Of a DNA stretch of 64,000 nt, positions 19,993-31,301 are shown piece by piece. A program made the translations under genes and the position numbers. This stretch comes from Spiribacter roseus (GTDB taxonomy: Bacteria > Pseudomonadota > Gammaproteobacteria > Nitrococcales > Nitrococcaceae): the NCBI RefSeq assembly GCF_002813635.1, contig NZ_CP016382.1, positions 744,001 to 808,000 on the forward strand, given 5' to 3'. The notes below the pieces were generated by a model. That model ran no database searches. It saw only the letters and a program-made list of their open reading frames with translations, and had not been told where the DNA came from. Position 1 is the stretch's first letter, and every line of letters begins with the position of its first letter.

Positions 19993-21903
19993 CTAATCGG
20001 TTTGCGTGCCGACTCCGACCGCCGCCAGTGCCTCACGGATTGCATCGAGGCTTGTCGGATCCTCGATGGTCGCCGGTACCGCAACATCCGCGTCGCGGGT
20101 GAGCTGCCGGATGGACTTGCGCAGGATCTTGCCCGACCGGGTCTTCGGCAGTTTGTCGACCACAGCGACGGCCTGCAGCGAGGCGATGGCGCCAATCCGG
20201 GTGCGGATCATTGCCATGAGTTCTTTCTCCAACCGCGCTGGATCAATGGTCTCGCCTGATTTGAGCACCACGAACCCCATGGGCATCTCCCCTTTCAGGG
20301 CATCCGCCACGCCCACGACGGCGCATTCGGCGACGGCTGGATGATCGCCGATCATCTCCTCCATCTCGCCGGTCGAGAGTCGATGGCCGGCGACGTTGAT
20401 GACATCGTCCATCCGCCCCATGACGAACAGATAACCCGCCTCGTCGATGTAGCCGCCATCGGCGGTGTCGTAGTAGCCGGGTAAGGCCTGCAGGTATGAG
20501 CGGCGGAAGCGCTCGTCATCGGCCCACAGCGTTGGCAGACACCCGGGCGGCAGGGGCAGTTTGAGAGCGATGCTGCCCTGCTGGCCCGGGGGTTGCGCCA
20601 CGCCATCACCATCCAGGATCTCCACCTGATAACCCGGCACGGGCAGGGCCGCGGAGCCGCTTTTCTCAGGGTGTGGTTCGATGCCCATGGGATTGGCGGC
20701 GATGGCCCAGCCCGTCTCGGTCTGCCACCAGTGATCGATCACCGGGCGCTGGGTGATGGATTTGATCCAGCCATAGGTCGGGGGATCCAGCCGCTCGCCG
20801 GCGAGGTAGATCCGCTCCAGGGCGCTGAGGTCGTGCCCGGCCATAAGCGCCGCCTCCGGGTCTTCCTTGCGCACGGCGCGAAAGGCGGTGGGGGCGGTGA
20901 AAAAGGCCTTGACGCGGTGCTCGGCGAGCACCCGCCAGAAGGCCCCGGCATCCGGCGTCTTAACCGGTTTGCCCTCGTAGACGATGGTGGTGCAGCCGTG
21001 GATGAGCGGCGCGTAGACGATGTAGGAGTGCCCCACGACCCAGCCGACATCCGAGGCGGTCCAGAACACATCCCCGGGGTCGAGGTCATAGATCGCCTGC
21101 ATGCTGAAATTGAGCGCCACGGCATAACCGCCGGTATCGCGGACGACGCCCTTGGGTTTGCCGGTGGTCCCCGAGGTGTAAAGGATGTACAGCGGGTGAG
21201 TCGCCTCGACCGGTACCGGATCGGCCGGGGGGGCCGCTTGGATTAGCTCGTGCCAGTCCACCTCGCGGGTCACGCCGCCCGCCGCCGACAGGGTGGCAGC
21301 GCATTCCGGGCGCTGCAGGACCACGGTGGTGGCGGGCGGGTACTGCGTCTCATCCAGCGCGGCCTCGACCAGCGGTTTATACGGCAATACGCGGTCGACC
21401 TCGATACCGCAGCTCGCGGTGATCAAAACGCGTGGCCTGGCGTCGTCAATGCGCACCGCCAGTTCATGGGGCTGAAAACCGCCGAACACCACGGAGTGGA
21501 TGGCCCCCAGCCGGGCGCAGGCCAGCATGGCCACCACGGCCTCCGGCACCATGGGCATGTAGATGACCACGCGGTCGCCTTTCACGACCCCCAGGTCCCG
21601 TAGCCCACCCGCCAATCGGGCGACTTCGTCACGCAGCTCGTGATAGCTGATGGCCCGTTTTTGACCGGTGACCGGGGAGTCGTAGATGACCGCCGTCTGC
21701 CCGCCGCGACCCTGTTCAATGTGATGGTCGAGGGCCAGATGGGACAGATTGAGCTCGCCGTCGGTAAACCAGCGGTCGTGGCCCGCTTCGTCGCGGCCGA
21801 GGATGGTCTCGGGAAACCGGTACCAGTCGAGCTCGGCGGCCTGATCGCGCCAGAAACCGGCGGGATCATCGATGGAGCGCTGATAAATCGCTGCGTAATT
21901 CAT
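19993..21903 (-). CDS. prpE: Propionate--CoA ligase
   Basis: AMP-forming acyl-CoA synthetase of 636 residues that activates propionate for the methylcitrate cycle. The ACS N-terminal domain (YQRSIDDPAGFWRDQAAELDW) is followed by the P-loop YTSGTTGKPKG, the A5 region WWQTETGWAI and the C-terminal catalytic lysine in TRSGKILRKSIRQL. That lysine is the residue controlled by acetylation in this family. GGAGGAGAG precedes the ATG. It is the last gene of prpBCDE, 49 bp after prpD. PrpE is preferred over acetyl-CoA synthetase because of its operon and its N-terminus. Confidence 0.93.
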   Translation of the reverse strand: MNYAAIYQRSIDDPAGFWRDQAAELDWYRFPETILGRDEAGHDRWFTDGELNLSHLALDHHIEQGRGGQTAVIYDSPVTGQKRAISYHELRDEVARLAGGLRDLGVVKGDRVVIYMPMVPEAVVAMLACARLGAIHSVVFGGFQPHELAVRIDDARPRVLITASCGIEVDRVLPYKPLVEAALDETQYPPATTVVLQRPECAATLSAAGGVTREVDWHELIQAAPPADPVPVEATHPLYILYTSGTTGKPKGVVRDTGGYAVALNFSMQAIYDLDPGDVFWTASDVGWVVGHSYIVYAPLIHGCTTIVYEGKPVKTPDAGAFWRVLAEHRVKAFFTAPTAFRAVRKEDPEAALMAGHDLSALERIYLAGERLDPPTYGWIKSITQRPVIDHWWQTETGWAIAANPMGIEPHPEKSGSAALPVPGYQVEILDGDGVAQPPGQQGSIALKLPLPPGCLPTLWADDERFRRSYLQALPGYYDTADGGYIDEAGYLFVMGRMDDVINVAGHRLSTGEMEEMIGDHPAVAECAVVGVADALKGEMPMGFVVLKSGETIDPARLEKELMAMIRTRIGAIASLQAVAVVDKLPKTRSGKILRKSIRQLTRDADVAVPATIEDPTSLDAIREALAAVGVGTQTD

Positions 21904-21952
21904 GGGACTCTCCTCCCGGATTATTATTGTCGCGACGCGGTGTGCGCGCCGC

Positions 21953-23380
21953 TCAGATCACATACAGATCGACATACTCGTGCACCGGCATTGATTCGAG
22001 ACGCGCCTGATCCAGCGAGACATCAAGGATGGCCCGCTGCTGACGGGCCGGGAAACGCCGCGCCAGATTGGTCCGGAACTTGTCCTCGAGCAGCGGGATG
22101 CCTTCTTCGCGCCGGCGCTTGTGGCCGATGGGGTATTCCACGACCTCCTCGTCGAGCACCGTGCCGTCATTGAGCTCGACGGTCAGGGCGTTGGGGATCG
22201 AGCGCTTGGCCGGGTCGTGATAGTCGGCGGTGAAACCGGCATCCTCAACGCAGACGATCTTCTCGCGCAGGGCGTCGATGCGCGGATCGGCGGCGGCACT
22301 GTCCTCGTAGTCGCGGGCGGTGAGATGACCGAAGATCAACGGCACCGCCACCATGTACTGCACGCAGTGATCGCGGTCCGCGGGGTTGTTGAGCGGTCCC
22401 TGCTTGTCGATGATGCGGATGCAGGCCTCGTGGGTGCGGATGCTGATGCGCTTGATATCCGCCGCCGAGCGGCCCATTTCGGCCAGCCGGCGATGCAGCG
22501 TGACGGCCGCCTCTACCGCGGTCTGGGCGTGGAACTCCGCGGGAAAACTGATCTTGAAGAGCACGTTTTCCATGACATAGCTGCCATAGCCGCGCTGGAA
22601 CGAGAACGGCTCGCCATTGAAGAGGACGTCATAGAACCCCCAGGTCGGCGCGCTCAGCGCAGTGGGATAGCCCATCTCGCCGGTTCTGGCCATCAACGCC
22701 AGGCGCACGCCGCGGGCGGTGGCATCGCCGGCCGCCCAAGATTTCCGGCTGCCGGCGTTGGGGTAGTGGCGGTAGGTGCGCAGCGACTGACCGTCCACCC
22801 AGGCCAGTGACACGGCGTTGAGAATCTCCTCGCGGGAGAGGCCCAGCATGTCGGCCACCACCGCCGTGGTCGCCACCTTGACCAGCACCACATGATCCAG
22901 ACCGACGCGGTTGAAAGAGTTCTCAAGCGCGATCACGCCCTGGATCTCATGGGCCTTGACCATGGCGATCAGCACCTCGCGCATGGTCAGCGGTGCGCGG
23001 CCTTCGGCGACGGCCGTGCGCGACAGCCAGTCGGCGGTGGCGAGGATGCCGCCCAGGTTATCCGAAGGATGCCCCCACTCGGCGGCCAGCCAGGTGTCGT
23101 TGAAGTCGAGCCAGCGGATGATGGCGCCGATATTGAACGCGCCCTGGACGGGATCGAGCTGGAACTGGGTGCCCGGTACCCGAGTGCCGTTGGGGACCGT
23201 GGTGCCGTACACGACGGGGCCCAGCAGCTTGGTGCAGGCCGGATACTCCAGTGCCTCAAGGCCGCAGCCGAGGGTGTCGATCAGGCAGTTGCGGGCGGTT
23301 TCAAGGGCCACATCGCGGTCGATGGGGTAGTCCCTGACATAGTCGACGATGTCAGTGAGGACGGTATCGGCGTTGTTCAT
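21953..23380 (-). CDS. prpD: 2-methylcitrate dehydratase
   Basis: MmgE/PrpD-family enzyme that dehydrates 2-methylcitrate to 2-methyl-cis-aconitate; 475 residues (E. coli 483). Family segments include [55 protein letters not shown] and [13 protein letters not shown]. The start at 23380 (MNNADTVL) has GGAG nine bases upstream; an ATG seven codons earlier lacks support. There is no acnD or prpF nearby, so this is the iron-independent PrpD version of the pathway. Confidence 0.94.
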   Translation of the reverse strand: MNNADTVLTDIVDYVRDYPIDRDVALETARNCLIDTLGCGLEALEYPACTKLLGPVVYGTTVPNGTRVPGTQFQLDPVQGAFNIGAIIRWLDFNDTWLAAEWGHPSDNLGGILATADWLSRTAVAEGRAPLTMREVLIAMVKAHEIQGVIALENSFNRVGLDHVVLVKVATTAVVADMLGLSREEILNAVSLAWVDGQSLRTYRHYPNAGSRKSWAAGDATARGVRLALMARTGEMGYPTALSAPTWGFYDVLFNGEPFSFQRGYGSYVMENVLFKISFPAEFHAQTAVEAAVTLHRRLAEMGRSAADIKRISIRTHEACIRIIDKQGPLNNPADRDHCVQYMVAVPLIFGHLTARDYEDSAAADPRIDALREKIVCVEDAGFTADYHDPAKRSIPNALTVELNDGTVLDEEVVEYPIGHKRRREEGIPLLEDKFRTNLARRFPARQQRAILDVSLDQARLESMPVHEYVDLYVI

Positions 23381-23404
23381 GGGCTGTTCTCCGTGGGTCA
23401 TGGA

Positions 23405-24556
23405 TCAGTCGCGCGCATCCAGCGGCACGAATTTCAGATTGTCGGGGCCGATGTAGTTGGCACTCGGGCGGATGATCTTGTTGTCCTGGCGCTGCTCGAT
23501 GACATGCGCCGCCCAGCCACTGGTGCGTGCGATGACGAACAGCGGGGTGAACAGGGCGGTGGGGACGTCCATGGCGTTGAAGGCCACCGCCGAGAACCAG
23601 TCCAGGTTGGGGAACATCTTCTTGGCGTCGGCCATTACCGCCTCGATGCGCTCGGCCACCTGGAAAAGGCGGGTGTTGCCATTGCGGTCGGTGAGATCGC
23701 GGGCGATGCGCTTGATGACCTCGTTCCGCGGGTCGCTGATGGTGTAGACGGGATGACCGAAGCCGATGACCACCTCTTTGTTGGCGATGCGCTCGCGGAT
23801 GTCGGCCTCGGCCTCATCGGCGCTGCGATAGCGCTGCTGGATCTCGAACGCCGCCTCGTTGGCGCCGCCATGCTTGGGCCCGCGCAGTGCGCCGATCGCC
23901 CCGGTCACCGCCGAGTACATGTCCGACCCGGTGCCGGCGACCACCCGGGCGGTGAACGTCGAGGCATTGAATTCGTGCTCGGCGTAGAGGGTGAGCGCGG
24001 TATGCATCGAGCGTTCCCAGGCCGCCGACGGCGCCTCGCCATGCAGGAGGTGCAGGAAATGGCCGCCGATGGAGTCGTCATCGGTTTCCACATCAATGCG
24101 CCGGCCGTTGTGACTGAAGTGATACCAGTAGAGCAGGACCGAGCCCAGCGAGGCGAGCAGTCGATCGGCGATGGTGCGGGCACCCGCCTCGGCGTGGTCG
24201 TCTTTCTCGGGCAGGCAGCAACCGAGCAGGGACACACCGGTGCGCATGACGTCCATGGGATGGGTGGCGGCGGGGAGCTGCTCGAGGGCGGCCCTGACCG
24301 GCGCCGGCAGACCCCGCAGGCGCCTGAGATCGGCCTTGTAGCGGCGCAGTTCGCCGGCATTGGGCAGATGCCCGTACACCAGCAGATAGGCGGTCTCCTC
24401 GAAATCGCAGCCCTCGGCGAGATCGAGAATGTCGTAACCGCGGTAGTGCAGGTCATTGCCGGTCAGGCCGACGGTGCAGAGCGCGGTATTGCCGGCGGTG
24501 ACGCCGGAAAGGGCAACGGATTTCTTGGGCTTGGGGGCTGACGGGGTGTCACTCAT
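23405..24556 (-). CDS. prpC: 2-methylcitrate synthase
   Basis: Citrate-synthase-family enzyme of 383 residues condensing propionyl-CoA with oxaloacetate. It is the short PrpC type, without the extra N-terminal domain of GltA. Segments include [17 protein letters not shown], the catalytic His region [30 protein letters not shown] and the catalytic Asp region [16 protein letters not shown]. It overlaps prpB by ATGA upstream and lies 24 bp before prpD, so it is in the middle of one operon. Operon context separates it from the housekeeping citrate synthase. Confidence 0.94.
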   Translation of the reverse strand: MSDTPSAPKPKKSVALSGVTAGNTALCTVGLTGNDLHYRGYDILDLAEGCDFEETAYLLVYGHLPNAGELRRYKADLRRLRGLPAPVRAALEQLPAATHPMDVMRTGVSLLGCCLPEKDDHAEAGARTIADRLLASLGSVLLYWYHFSHNGRRIDVETDDDSIGGHFLHLLHGEAPSAAWERSMHTALTLYAEHEFNASTFTARVVAGTGSDMYSAVTGAIGALRGPKHGGANEAAFEIQQRYRSADEAEADIRERIANKEVVIGFGHPVYTISDPRNEVIKRIARDLTDRNGNTRLFQVAERIEAVMADAKKMFPNLDWFSAVAFNAMDVPTALFTPLFVIARTSGWAAHVIEQRQDNKIIRPSANYIGPDNLKFVPLDARD

Positions 24557-25446
24557 TGTCCGTTCTCCATGCTGAACAGTTGATCGAGCTTCGCCTCATA
24601 GGCGTGATAGTCAAGAAATTCATACAGTTCCGCGCGGGTCTGCATGCGATCGACCACACCGGCCTGGGTACCGTCGGCGCGCACACGGCGATAGACATCG
24701 AGGGCGGCGGCATTCATCGCCCGAAACGCCGAGAGCGGATAGAGCACCAGCCCCACGCCGGCACCGCCCAGCGCGTCGCGGTCGAACAGTGGCGTCGAAC
24801 CAAATTCTGTGATGTTGGCGAGCACCGGCACATCCACCGCCTGGCTGAAGGCGCGGTACATGTCGAGCTCGGTGATGGCCTCGGGGAACAGCATATCGGC
24901 ACCGGCTTCGATGTAGGCGCCGGCGCGGTCGACGGCGGCGTCCAGGCCCTCCACCGCGAGGGCATCGGTGCGGGCCATGATGACGAAGTCGGGATCGGTC
25001 CGGGCGTCCACCGCCGCTTTGATGCGATCGACCATCTCCTGCTTCGAGACAATGGCCTTACCCGGTCGATGGCCGCAGCGCTTGGTCTGGACCTGGTCCT
25101 CGATATGGCAGGCGGCGGCCCGCGCCTTGATCAGCGAGCGCACCGTCCGGGCGATGTTGAACGCGCCGCCAAAGCCGGTATCCGCGTCCACCAACAGCGG
25201 GGTGTCGACGGCATCGGTGATGCGATTGACGTCAGTGACGACGTCGTCGAGCGTGGTGATGCCCAGATCCGGCAGGCCCATGGACCCGGCCGCCACACCG
25301 CCACCGGAGACATACAGGGCGTTATAGCCCACCTGGGTCGCCATGACCGCGTGATAGGCATTGATGGCGCCGATGACCTGCAGGGGGTTTTCGTTTTCGA
25401 CCGCGGCGCGAAAGCGCCGACCGGGCGACTCGGATGATGTCGACAT
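24553..25446 (-). CDS. prpB: 2-methylisocitrate lyase
   Basis: Last step of the methylcitrate cycle, splitting 2-methylisocitrate into pyruvate and succinate. It has 297 residues (E. coli 296). The isocitrate-lyase/PEP-mutase barrel motifs are present: [32 protein letters not shown] for Mg binding, and the catalytic loop KRCGHRPGK. It is the first gene of the operon. GGAGGAGACC lies just before the ATG. A sigma-54 promoter at 25481-25496 drives it, and prpR is transcribed divergently. Confidence 0.95.
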   Translation of the reverse strand: MSTSSESPGRRFRAAVENENPLQVIGAINAYHAVMATQVGYNALYVSGGGVAAGSMGLPDLGITTLDDVVTDVNRITDAVDTPLLVDADTGFGGAFNIARTVRSLIKARAAACHIEDQVQTKRCGHRPGKAIVSKQEMVDRIKAAVDARTDPDFVIMARTDALAVEGLDAAVDRAGAYIEAGADMLFPEAITELDMYRAFSQAVDVPVLANITEFGSTPLFDRDALGGAGVGLVLYPLSAFRAMNAAALDVYRRVRADGTQAGVVDRMQTRAELYEFLDYHAYEAKLDQLFSMENGQ

Positions 25447-25480
25447 GGCGGGGTCTCCTCCTCGTTGTTATTAAACTTAC

Positions 25481-25496
25481 TGCAAGCCGCGTGCCA
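25481..25496 (-). promoter_or_regulatory. Sigma-54 (-24/-12) promoter of prpBCDE
   Basis: On the minus strand: TGGCACG, four bases (CGGC), TTGCA. This is an exact match to the core TGGCAC-N5-TTGC pattern. The start of transcription would be near 25470, leaving a leader of roughly 25 bases with GAGGAGGAG before prpB. It fits the AAA+ activator PrpR encoded next door. Confidence 0.92.
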
Positions 25497-25585
25497 GCGC
25501 GTCGGCAATCGGCTCACGTCGGGGGCAACGCGCGGTTTCCGCGGGCGTTGGGGGCGATTGGATGGGTTCGGCCCCGGCACGCAGT

Positions 25586-25632
25586 GTTTCATTGCCTGTC
25601 GCAGTGAATTACCCTGAAACGAATAATGAAAC
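25586..25632. promoter_or_regulatory. Candidate PrpR upstream activating sequence
   Basis: Contains GTTTCATT (25586-25593) and its exact inverse AATGAAAC (25625-25632), plus an extra TGAAAC (25615-25620). A shorter inverted repeat TTCATTGC/GCAGTGAA spans 25588-25608. It lies 90-136 bp upstream of the -24 element, the usual distance for a sigma-54 enhancer. Nothing else occupies 25447-25661. The PrpR assignment is inference from position. Confidence 0.6.
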
Positions 25633-25661
25633 GCTCGGGACCGGGCGATGGGGGAGGGGCG

Positions 25662-27569
25662 ATGGCGGATCAATCAGTGCGGGGCGAGGATCGTCCGGTG
25701 ATCCTTGCGGTGGGCTTCAGCCGCCTCAAGGAGGTGTTTCGGGTGATCGTCCCTAGTTACGCCGCGCAGGCCGATGTGCATATCGTCGATCGCGGTTTTG
25801 ACGATGCGCTGGCCGAAATCCGCCGCTATCAACAGACCCGCGGCGTGGACGCGGTGGTGGCCGCGGGCTCGAACGGGGCGTTTCTGCGACGGCACCTGGC
25901 CCTGCCGGTGATCCTGGTGACCCTCACCGGCTTTGATGTGCTCAACGCACTGGCGACGGCGCGCCGATCGGCCCGCCGCATCGCCTTGATAAGCCACGGC
26001 ATGACTCACCCTGAACTGATTGAATTCAAACAGCATTTCGGCCTTGAACTGGAGCACTACGCCTACGAGACGGCCGCCGATGCCGAACGCCGGGTCAGTG
26101 CCCTGGCGGGCCGCGGAGTGGGGGCGATCATCGGGCCGGGGCTCGTCACCGACCTGGCCGAACAGGCGGGCCTCGCGGGCATTTTCGTTTACTCGCGCGC
26201 CTCCGTGGAGCAGGCGCTCGACAGCGCCATTGAGATCAGCCGTATCGGGCGAATCGAGGCGGCGCGCCGTGAGCGTCTCGATACCATCCTCCAGCAGCTC
26301 GAGGAGGGCGTGGTGGCGGTGGACATGGATGAGCGGGTGCAGTCGCTCAATCCCGCCATGGCCCGGTTGCTGGGGGTGGATGCCGACGCGGTCGAGGGGC
26401 GGCGGCTGAGCCAGGTGGCGAGCCAGCTGGCCCTGCATGACACCCTGGCGCACGGGGTGACGGAGCTGGGGGGCGTCCAGCGCATTGGCAACCGGACCGT
26501 TGTCACCAACCGCATCCCGATCCGCGAGCAGGGTGTGCAGACCGGGGCGGTGGTCACCGTCCAGGACTCAGCGACCATCCAGCGGGTGGACCGGAGCCTG
26601 CGCTCCACCAACAAGCCCCGGCAGTTCGCCGCCCGCTACGAGCTCGACGGGATCATCGGCGACTCGCAGCCCCTGCGCGAGGCGCGCACGCTGGCGGCCC
26701 AGTATGCCGCCACTGATACCACGGTGTTGATCCTCGGCGAGAGTGGCACCGGCAAGGAGCTGCTCGCCCAGGGCATCCACAACGCCAGTGCCCGGCGGGG
26801 GCATGCATTTGTCGCCCTCAACTGCGGGGCCTTCCCCGAGAGCCTTCTGGAGAGCGAACTGTTCGGGTTTGAGGAGGGCGCTTTCACCGGCTCGCGGCGC
26901 GGCGGCAAACCCGGGCTGTTTGAATCGGCCCACACCGGCACGATCTTTCTTGACGAGATCGGGGAGATGCCGCTTACGCTCCAGACCCGGCTATTGCGGG
27001 TCCTCCAGGAACATGAGGTGATCCGCCTCGGCGCCACCCAGCCGACACCGGTGGATGTGCGCGTCATTGCCGCCACCCATCGCGACCTGGCGGCCGCGGT
27101 GGCGGAGGGGGCCTTCCGGCAGGATCTCTACTACCGCATCAACATCCTGCGGCTCGACGTGCCGCCGCTGCGCGAGCGGCTTGATGATCTGCCCGCACTG
27201 GCGCGCAGCATTGCCGGCCGGGCGCTTGCCCGCCAGGGCCGGACCGGTGCCATGCCGGCGATGCTCGAGCAGGTGATGCCGTACTGCCGGGCCTATCACT
27301 GGCCGGGCAATATCCGCGAACTGGAAAACCTGATCGAGCGCGTGGCGATCTTTGCCCCGGGATTTGAATCCGGGCCCATGGATCAGCAGCGGCTCGAGCG
27401 CCTGGTCCCGGAGCTTTTCAGCGACGCGACGCCGCCCCGGCCCGCCGTTGACGACATCGACGCGATCCATCGGGTGCTTGCCCAATGCGGCGGCAATCGG
27501 AGTGCCGCCTGCCGTCAGCTGGGGATCAGCCGCAGTACGCTCTGGCGGCGCCTGTCCGGCGCGTCATGA
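25662..27569 (+). CDS. prpR: Sigma-54-dependent propionate catabolism activator
   Basis: Enhancer-binding activator of prpBCDE that senses 2-methylcitrate in known systems; 635 residues. Domains: an N-terminal PrpR_N sensor ([20 protein letters not shown] to about residue 190); a PAS-like domain ([20 protein letters not shown], about 205-310); the AAA+ domain with Walker A GESGTGKE, the sigma-54 loop [11 protein letters not shown] and Walker [11 protein letters not shown]; and a Fis-type helix-turn-helix at the C-terminus ([20 protein letters not shown]). It is about 100 residues longer than E. coli PrpR (528). The start at 25662 follows GGGGAGGGGC. An earlier ATG at 25626 falls inside the candidate operator and was rejected. 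Confidence 0.92.
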   Translation: MADQSVRGEDRPVILAVGFSRLKEVFRVIVPSYAAQADVHIVDRGFDDALAEIRRYQQTRGVDAVVAAGSNGAFLRRHLALPVILVTLTGFDVLNALATARRSARRIALISHGMTHPELIEFKQHFGLELEHYAYETAADAERRVSALAGRGVGAIIGPGLVTDLAEQAGLAGIFVYSRASVEQALDSAIEISRIGRIEAARRERLDTILQQLEEGVVAVDMDERVQSLNPAMARLLGVDADAVEGRRLSQVASQLALHDTLAHGVTELGGVQRIGNRTVVTNRIPIREQGVQTGAVVTVQDSATIQRVDRSLRSTNKPRQFAARYELDGIIGDSQPLREARTLAAQYAATDTTVLILGESGTGKELLAQGIHNASARRGHAFVALNCGAFPESLLESELFGFEEGAFTGSRRGGKPGLFESAHTGTIFLDEIGEMPLTLQTRLLRVLQEHEVIRLGATQPTPVDVRVIAATHRDLAAAVAEGAFRQDLYYRINILRLDVPPLRERLDDLPALARSIAGRALARQGRTGAMPAMLEQVMPYCRAYHWPGNIRELENLIERVAIFAPGFESGPMDQQRLERLVPELFSDATPPRPAVDDIDAIHRVLAQCGGNRSAACRQLGISRSTLWRRLSGAS

Positions 27570-28790
27570 AAAGCGCTCGAAGGCCAGACTGGCGTTGGTG
27601 CCACCAAAGCCGAAGCTGTTGCTGACCACCCGGTCGAGACGGCGATTTTCGAGGGTTTCGGTGACCACGGGGTAGTCGCCGGCCTCGGCGTCGAGGTGTT
27701 CGACATTGAGGGTCCCGGCGATGAAGCCGGCCTGCATCATCAGCAGCGAGTAGATGGCCTCCTGCACGCCGGCGGCCCCCAGAGAGTGACCGGTCAGCGA
27801 CTTGGTGGAGCTCACCGGCGGGCGCTCGGCGCCGAAGACCGCTTCCAGCGCCCGCAGCTCGGTGATGTCCCCGGCGGGGGTGCTGGTGCCGTGGGCGTTG
27901 ACGTAATGCACGGGCCGGTCGGCATTGATGCCCGCCATCTCCAGTGTCTGACCCAGGCAGCGTTCGGCGCCTTCGCCGGAGGGCGCCACCATGTCATAGC
28001 CATCCGAAGTGGCGGCATAGCCCACCAGCTCGGCAAGGATCGTGGCACCGCGCGCCTCGGCATGCTCAAGTGACTCGAGCACCAGCATGCCGCCCCCGCC
28101 GGCGATCACGAACCCGTCGCGGTCCCGGTCGAAGGGCCGCGAGGCACGCTCAGGGGTGTCGTTGTAGCCGGTGGACAGCGCGCCCATGGCATCGAACAGC
28201 ATGGTCAGCGACCAGTGCTCTTCCTCGCCGCCGCCGGCGAACATGACGTCCTGCTTGCCAAGCTGGATCTGCTCCATGGCCGCGCCGATGCAGTGGGCGC
28301 TGGTCGCGCAGGCCGAGGAGATGCTGTAGTTGATGCCCTTGATGGCGAACGGCGTCGCCAGACAGGCGGAGGTCGTGCTGCCCATGACCTTGGGCACGGC
28401 GAAGGCGCCGATCTTGCGCACGCCACGCTCGCGCAGGATATCCGCCGAGCGCACGACGTTTTCCGTGGAAGCACCGCCGGAGCCGACGATCAGGCCGGTG
28501 CGCGGGTTCGACACCACCGAGTCGGGCAGTTCGGCCTGATCGATGGCCTGCTGCATGGCGACATAGGCGAAGCCCGCGGCATCGCCCATGAAGCGCCGCG
28601 CGCGCCGTGGGATGGCCGCCTCCAGATCGATATCAGGCTGCCCCGCGATCTGGCTGCGCAGGCCACGCTCGGCGTATTCATCACTGAAACGGATCCCCGA
28701 GCGCCCGTTTCGCAGGGCCTCGGTGACGGTTGCCGCATCGTTGCCCAGGCAAGAGACGATGCCCATGCCGGTGACTACCACTCGCCGCAC
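27564..28790 (-). CDS. fabB: Beta-ketoacyl-ACP synthase I
   Basis: Elongates acyl-ACP, and with FabA is required for unsaturated fatty acids. It has 408 residues (E. coli 406). It opens [17 protein letters not shown], has the catalytic Cys in [10 protein letters not shown] (about residue 163) and His regions in [12 protein letters not shown] and [12 protein letters not shown]. FabB rather than FabF is indicated by the [15 protein letters not shown] segment and by its place 12 bp after fabA. Its 3' end overlaps prpR by 6 bp. Confidence 0.95.
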   Translation of the reverse strand: MRRVVVTGMGIVSCLGNDAATVTEALRNGRSGIRFSDEYAERGLRSQIAGQPDIDLEAAIPRRARRFMGDAAGFAYVAMQQAIDQAELPDSVVSNPRTGLIVGSGGASTENVVRSADILRERGVRKIGAFAVPKVMGSTTSACLATPFAIKGINYSISSACATSAHCIGAAMEQIQLGKQDVMFAGGGEEEHWSLTMLFDAMGALSTGYNDTPERASRPFDRDRDGFVIAGGGGMLVLESLEHAEARGATILAELVGYAATSDGYDMVAPSGEGAERCLGQTLEMAGINADRPVHYVNAHGTSTPAGDITELRALEAVFGAERPPVSSTKSLTGHSLGAAGVQEAIYSLLMMQAGFIAGTLNVEHLDAEAGDYPVVTETLENRRLDRVVSNSFGFGGTNASLAFERFS

Positions 28791-28802
28791 GTTTCGACTC
28801 CC

Positions 28803-29321
28803 TTAGAGATTGCTCTGCGGATTCTGGAACAGACCGACGCGCAGGTCCATGGCGCGGTAGATCTCCTCGCCATCAACGGTCACAAAGCCATCGGCGATGC
28901 CCATGTTGAGCCGTCGCCGGATGATGCGCTTGACGTCAAGCCGGTAGTGGACCAGCCCGTTGTCCGGGAGGATCTGGCCAGTGAACTTCACCTCGCCGCA
29001 GCCCAATGCCCGACCCTTGCCCTCGCCGCCGATCCAGCCCAGGTAAAAGCCCAGCAGCTGCCAGAGCGCATCCAGGCCGAGGCAGCCCGGCATGACCGGA
29101 TCGCCGGGGAAGTGGCAGCCGAAAAACCACAGATCGGGTTTGACGGCCAGTTCGGCCTCGACCTGGCCCTTTTCATAACCACCGCCGTGATCATCGATGT
29201 GCGTGATCGCATCGAACATGAGCATGTTCGGGACCGGCAGCTGCGGGTTGCCCGGGCCAAACAGCTCGCCGTGGCCGCAGGCAAGGAGTTCATCGTAGCT
29301 ATAACTGGATTTCTGATTCAT
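28803..29321 (-). CDS. fabA: 3-hydroxydecanoyl-ACP dehydratase/isomerase
   Basis: Introduces the double bond of bacterial unsaturated fatty acids. It has 172 residues, the same as E. coli. The catalytic His lies in [12 protein letters not shown] and the Asp in [12 protein letters not shown]. The start [13 protein letters not shown] at 29321 matches the family's N-terminus, and an upstream in-frame ATG at 29363 is not needed. The preceding 90 bp hold no gene. A GATATT hexamer lies one base before the ATG, so a promoter further upstream must exist, but I could not identify it. Confidence 0.95.
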   Translation of the reverse strand: MNQKSSYSYDELLACGHGELFGPGNPQLPVPNMLMFDAITHIDDHGGGYEKGQVEAELAVKPDLWFFGCHFPGDPVMPGCLGLDALWQLLGFYLGWIGGEGKGRALGCGEVKFTGQILPDNGLVHYRLDVKRIIRRRLNMGIADGFVTVDGEEIYRAMDLRVGLFQNPQSNL

Positions 29322-29411
29322 GAATATCCGCAAGCCGCAGCTTCGGTGACATGGCCCTGACATGTCGAAGCGCGGCGGCGTTGGGGAAAGGGCTGTTCCA
29401 GCCGCCTGACA

Positions 29412-31301
29412 CTACTCACTGGTGGCCGGACTCGCAACCGTGCGATCACGCCAATCGTGAATCCGCTGACGGATGCCGTCGGTGTCCAGCCCCACCAGCG
29501 CGAGCTGCTCATCACGCTCGCCATGATCGACGAAGTGATCGGCGAGACCGATCTGCAGCAGGCGAGGCCTGAGATCCAGTTCTGCCAGCGTCTCGGCGAC
29601 GGCCGAGCCGGCGCCCCCGGCCACCATGTTTTCCTCGAGGGTCACGATGGCGGCGTGGGTTTCGGCCATCTCGCGAATGCACGCCTCATCCAGCGGTTTG
29701 ACGAAGCGCATGTTGACCAGCGTGGCATCGAGCTCTTCGGCCACCGTCTCTGCCGGGGCCACCATCGTGCCGAAGGCGAGCAGAGCGATGCCCTGACCCC
29801 GGCGCCGGATCTGCGCCTGCCCCACCGGCAGGGTCTCGAGGGTGGTCTCGGGGACCGTGCCCGGGCCGCGCCCGCGCGGGTAGCGCACCGAGGCCGGGCC
29901 TTCGATGGCCAGGGCCGTGGAGAGCATCTGCCGGCACTCGCACTCGTCGGCGGGCGCCATGACGGTGACATTGGGCAGGCAGCGCATGTAGCTGAAGTCG
30001 AACATGCCGTGATGGGTGGCCCCGTCGGCGCCCACCAATCCGGCCCGATCCAGGGCAAAGACCACCGGCAGGTTCTGCAGCGCGATGTCGTGAATCAGCT
30101 GATCATAACCGCGCTGGAGGAAGGTCGAGTAGATGGCGAGCACCGGCTTCTCGCCCTCGCAGGCCAGCCCGCCACATAGCGTCACGGCGTGCTGCTCGGC
30201 AATCGCGGTGTCGAGATAACGATCGGGGAAACGCTCGGCGAAGGCCACCAGCCCGGAGCCCTCGCGCATGGCGGGCGTCACGCCCCACAGCCGCGGCTCC
30301 TGTTCGGCCATGTCGCAGAGCCACTGGCTGAACACATCGGTGTAGGTGAGCGGCGCGGCCTCGGTGGCGGCCTTGAGACCGGCGGCCGGGTCGAATGCCT
30401 TCACGCCATGGTAGGCAATGGGATTGGCCTCGGCCTTGGCATAGCCCTTGCCCTTGCGGGTCACGCAGTGAAGGATGCGGGGACCGTCCATCTCGCGCAG
30501 CCGGCCGAGGACCGTAACCAGCTCGTCGACGTCATGGCCGTCTACCGGCCCGAAGTACTGAAAGCCGAGCTCTTCGAAGAACGTGCCGGGCACCAGCATG
30601 CCTTTGACGTGCTCCTCCGCGAGTTTGGCGAAGTCGCGCATCGGACCCGGCATGCGCTCGAGCACATTCTTGGCCTCGGCGCGCATGTTGCCGTACACCC
30701 CCCCGGCGAGCAGCCGCGCGAAGGTCTTGTTGAGCGCGCCGACGTTCTCCGAGATGGACATCTCATTGTCATTGAGCACCACCAGCAGGTCGGGGCGCAC
30801 GTCGCCGGCATGGTTGAGGGCTTCGAACGCCTCGCCGGCGGTCAGGCCGCCATCGCCGATCACCGCACAGGTCTTGCGGCCGTCATCGCGGTTGCGGCTG
30901 CCAAGGGCCATGCCCAGGGCGGCGCTGATCGCGGTGCTGGAATGCCCGACACCAAAGGTGTCGTAGGGGCTCTCATCGCGCACCGGAAAACCGGCGGGCC
31001 CGTCGATCTTTCGCACCCGGCTGATCTCCTGCCGCCGGCCGGTGAGGATCTTGTGGGGATAACACTGATGCCCGACATCCCAGACCAGCCGGTCATAGGG
31101 GGTGTTGAGCACATAGTGCAGGGCGACGGTGAGCTCCACCGCCCCCAGACCGGCGGCGAGGTGACCACCCGAGCGCGCCACGCTATTGAGCAGGAAATCC
31201 CTTAACTGCTCGGTCAGGCGCGGCAGCTGCGTCTGGGGCAGCTCGCGCAGGTGGGCCGGCTCGTCAATCCCTTCCAGTAGCGGGTAGGCACTCATGTCCA
31301 T
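29412..31301 (-). CDS. dxs: 1-deoxy-D-xylulose-5-phosphate synthase
   Basis: Thiamine-diphosphate enzyme joining pyruvate and glyceraldehyde-3-phosphate in the first step of the MEP isoprenoid pathway; 629 residues (E. coli 620). Motifs: [19 protein letters not shown], the ThDP site [18 protein letters not shown], the transketolase pyrimidine domain with [12 protein letters not shown], and [15 protein letters not shown]. The start at 31301 has GAGGAG five to six bases upstream. A second ATG two codons later is possible. The first ten bases overlap the ycgN-like gene, so the two are co-transcribed. Confidence 0.95.
   Translation of the reverse strand: MDMSAYPLLEGIDEPAHLRELPQTQLPRLTEQLRDFLLNSVARSGGHLAAGLGAVELTVALHYVLNTPYDRLVWDVGHQCYPHKILTGRRQEISRVRKIDGPAGFPVRDESPYDTFGVGHSSTAISAALGMALGSRNRDDGRKTCAVIGDGGLTAGEAFEALNHAGDVRPDLLVVLNDNEMSISENVGALNKTFARLLAGGVYGNMRAEAKNVLERMPGPMRDFAKLAEEHVKGMLVPGTFFEELGFQYFGPVDGHDVDELVTVLGRLREMDGPRILHCVTRKGKGYAKAEANPIAYHGVKAFDPAAGLKAATEAAPLTYTDVFSQWLCDMAEQEPRLWGVTPAMREGSGLVAFAERFPDRYLDTAIAEQHAVTLCGGLACEGEKPVLAIYSTFLQRGYDQLIHDIALQNLPVVFALDRAGLVGADGATHHGMFDFSYMRCLPNVTVMAPADECECRQMLSTALAIEGPASVRYPRGRGPGTVPETTLETLPVGQAQIRRRGQGIALLAFGTMVAPAETVAEELDATLVNMRFVKPLDEACIREMAETHAAIVTLEENMVAGGAGSAVAETLAELDLRPRLLQIGLADHFVDHGERDEQLALVGLDTDGIRQRIHDWRDRTVASPATSE

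Noticed and set aside
25626..25661. ATG at 25626 as the prpR start
   Set aside because: It lies inside the candidate operator repeat and has no ribosome site, whereas 25662 follows a strong GGGGAGGGG.
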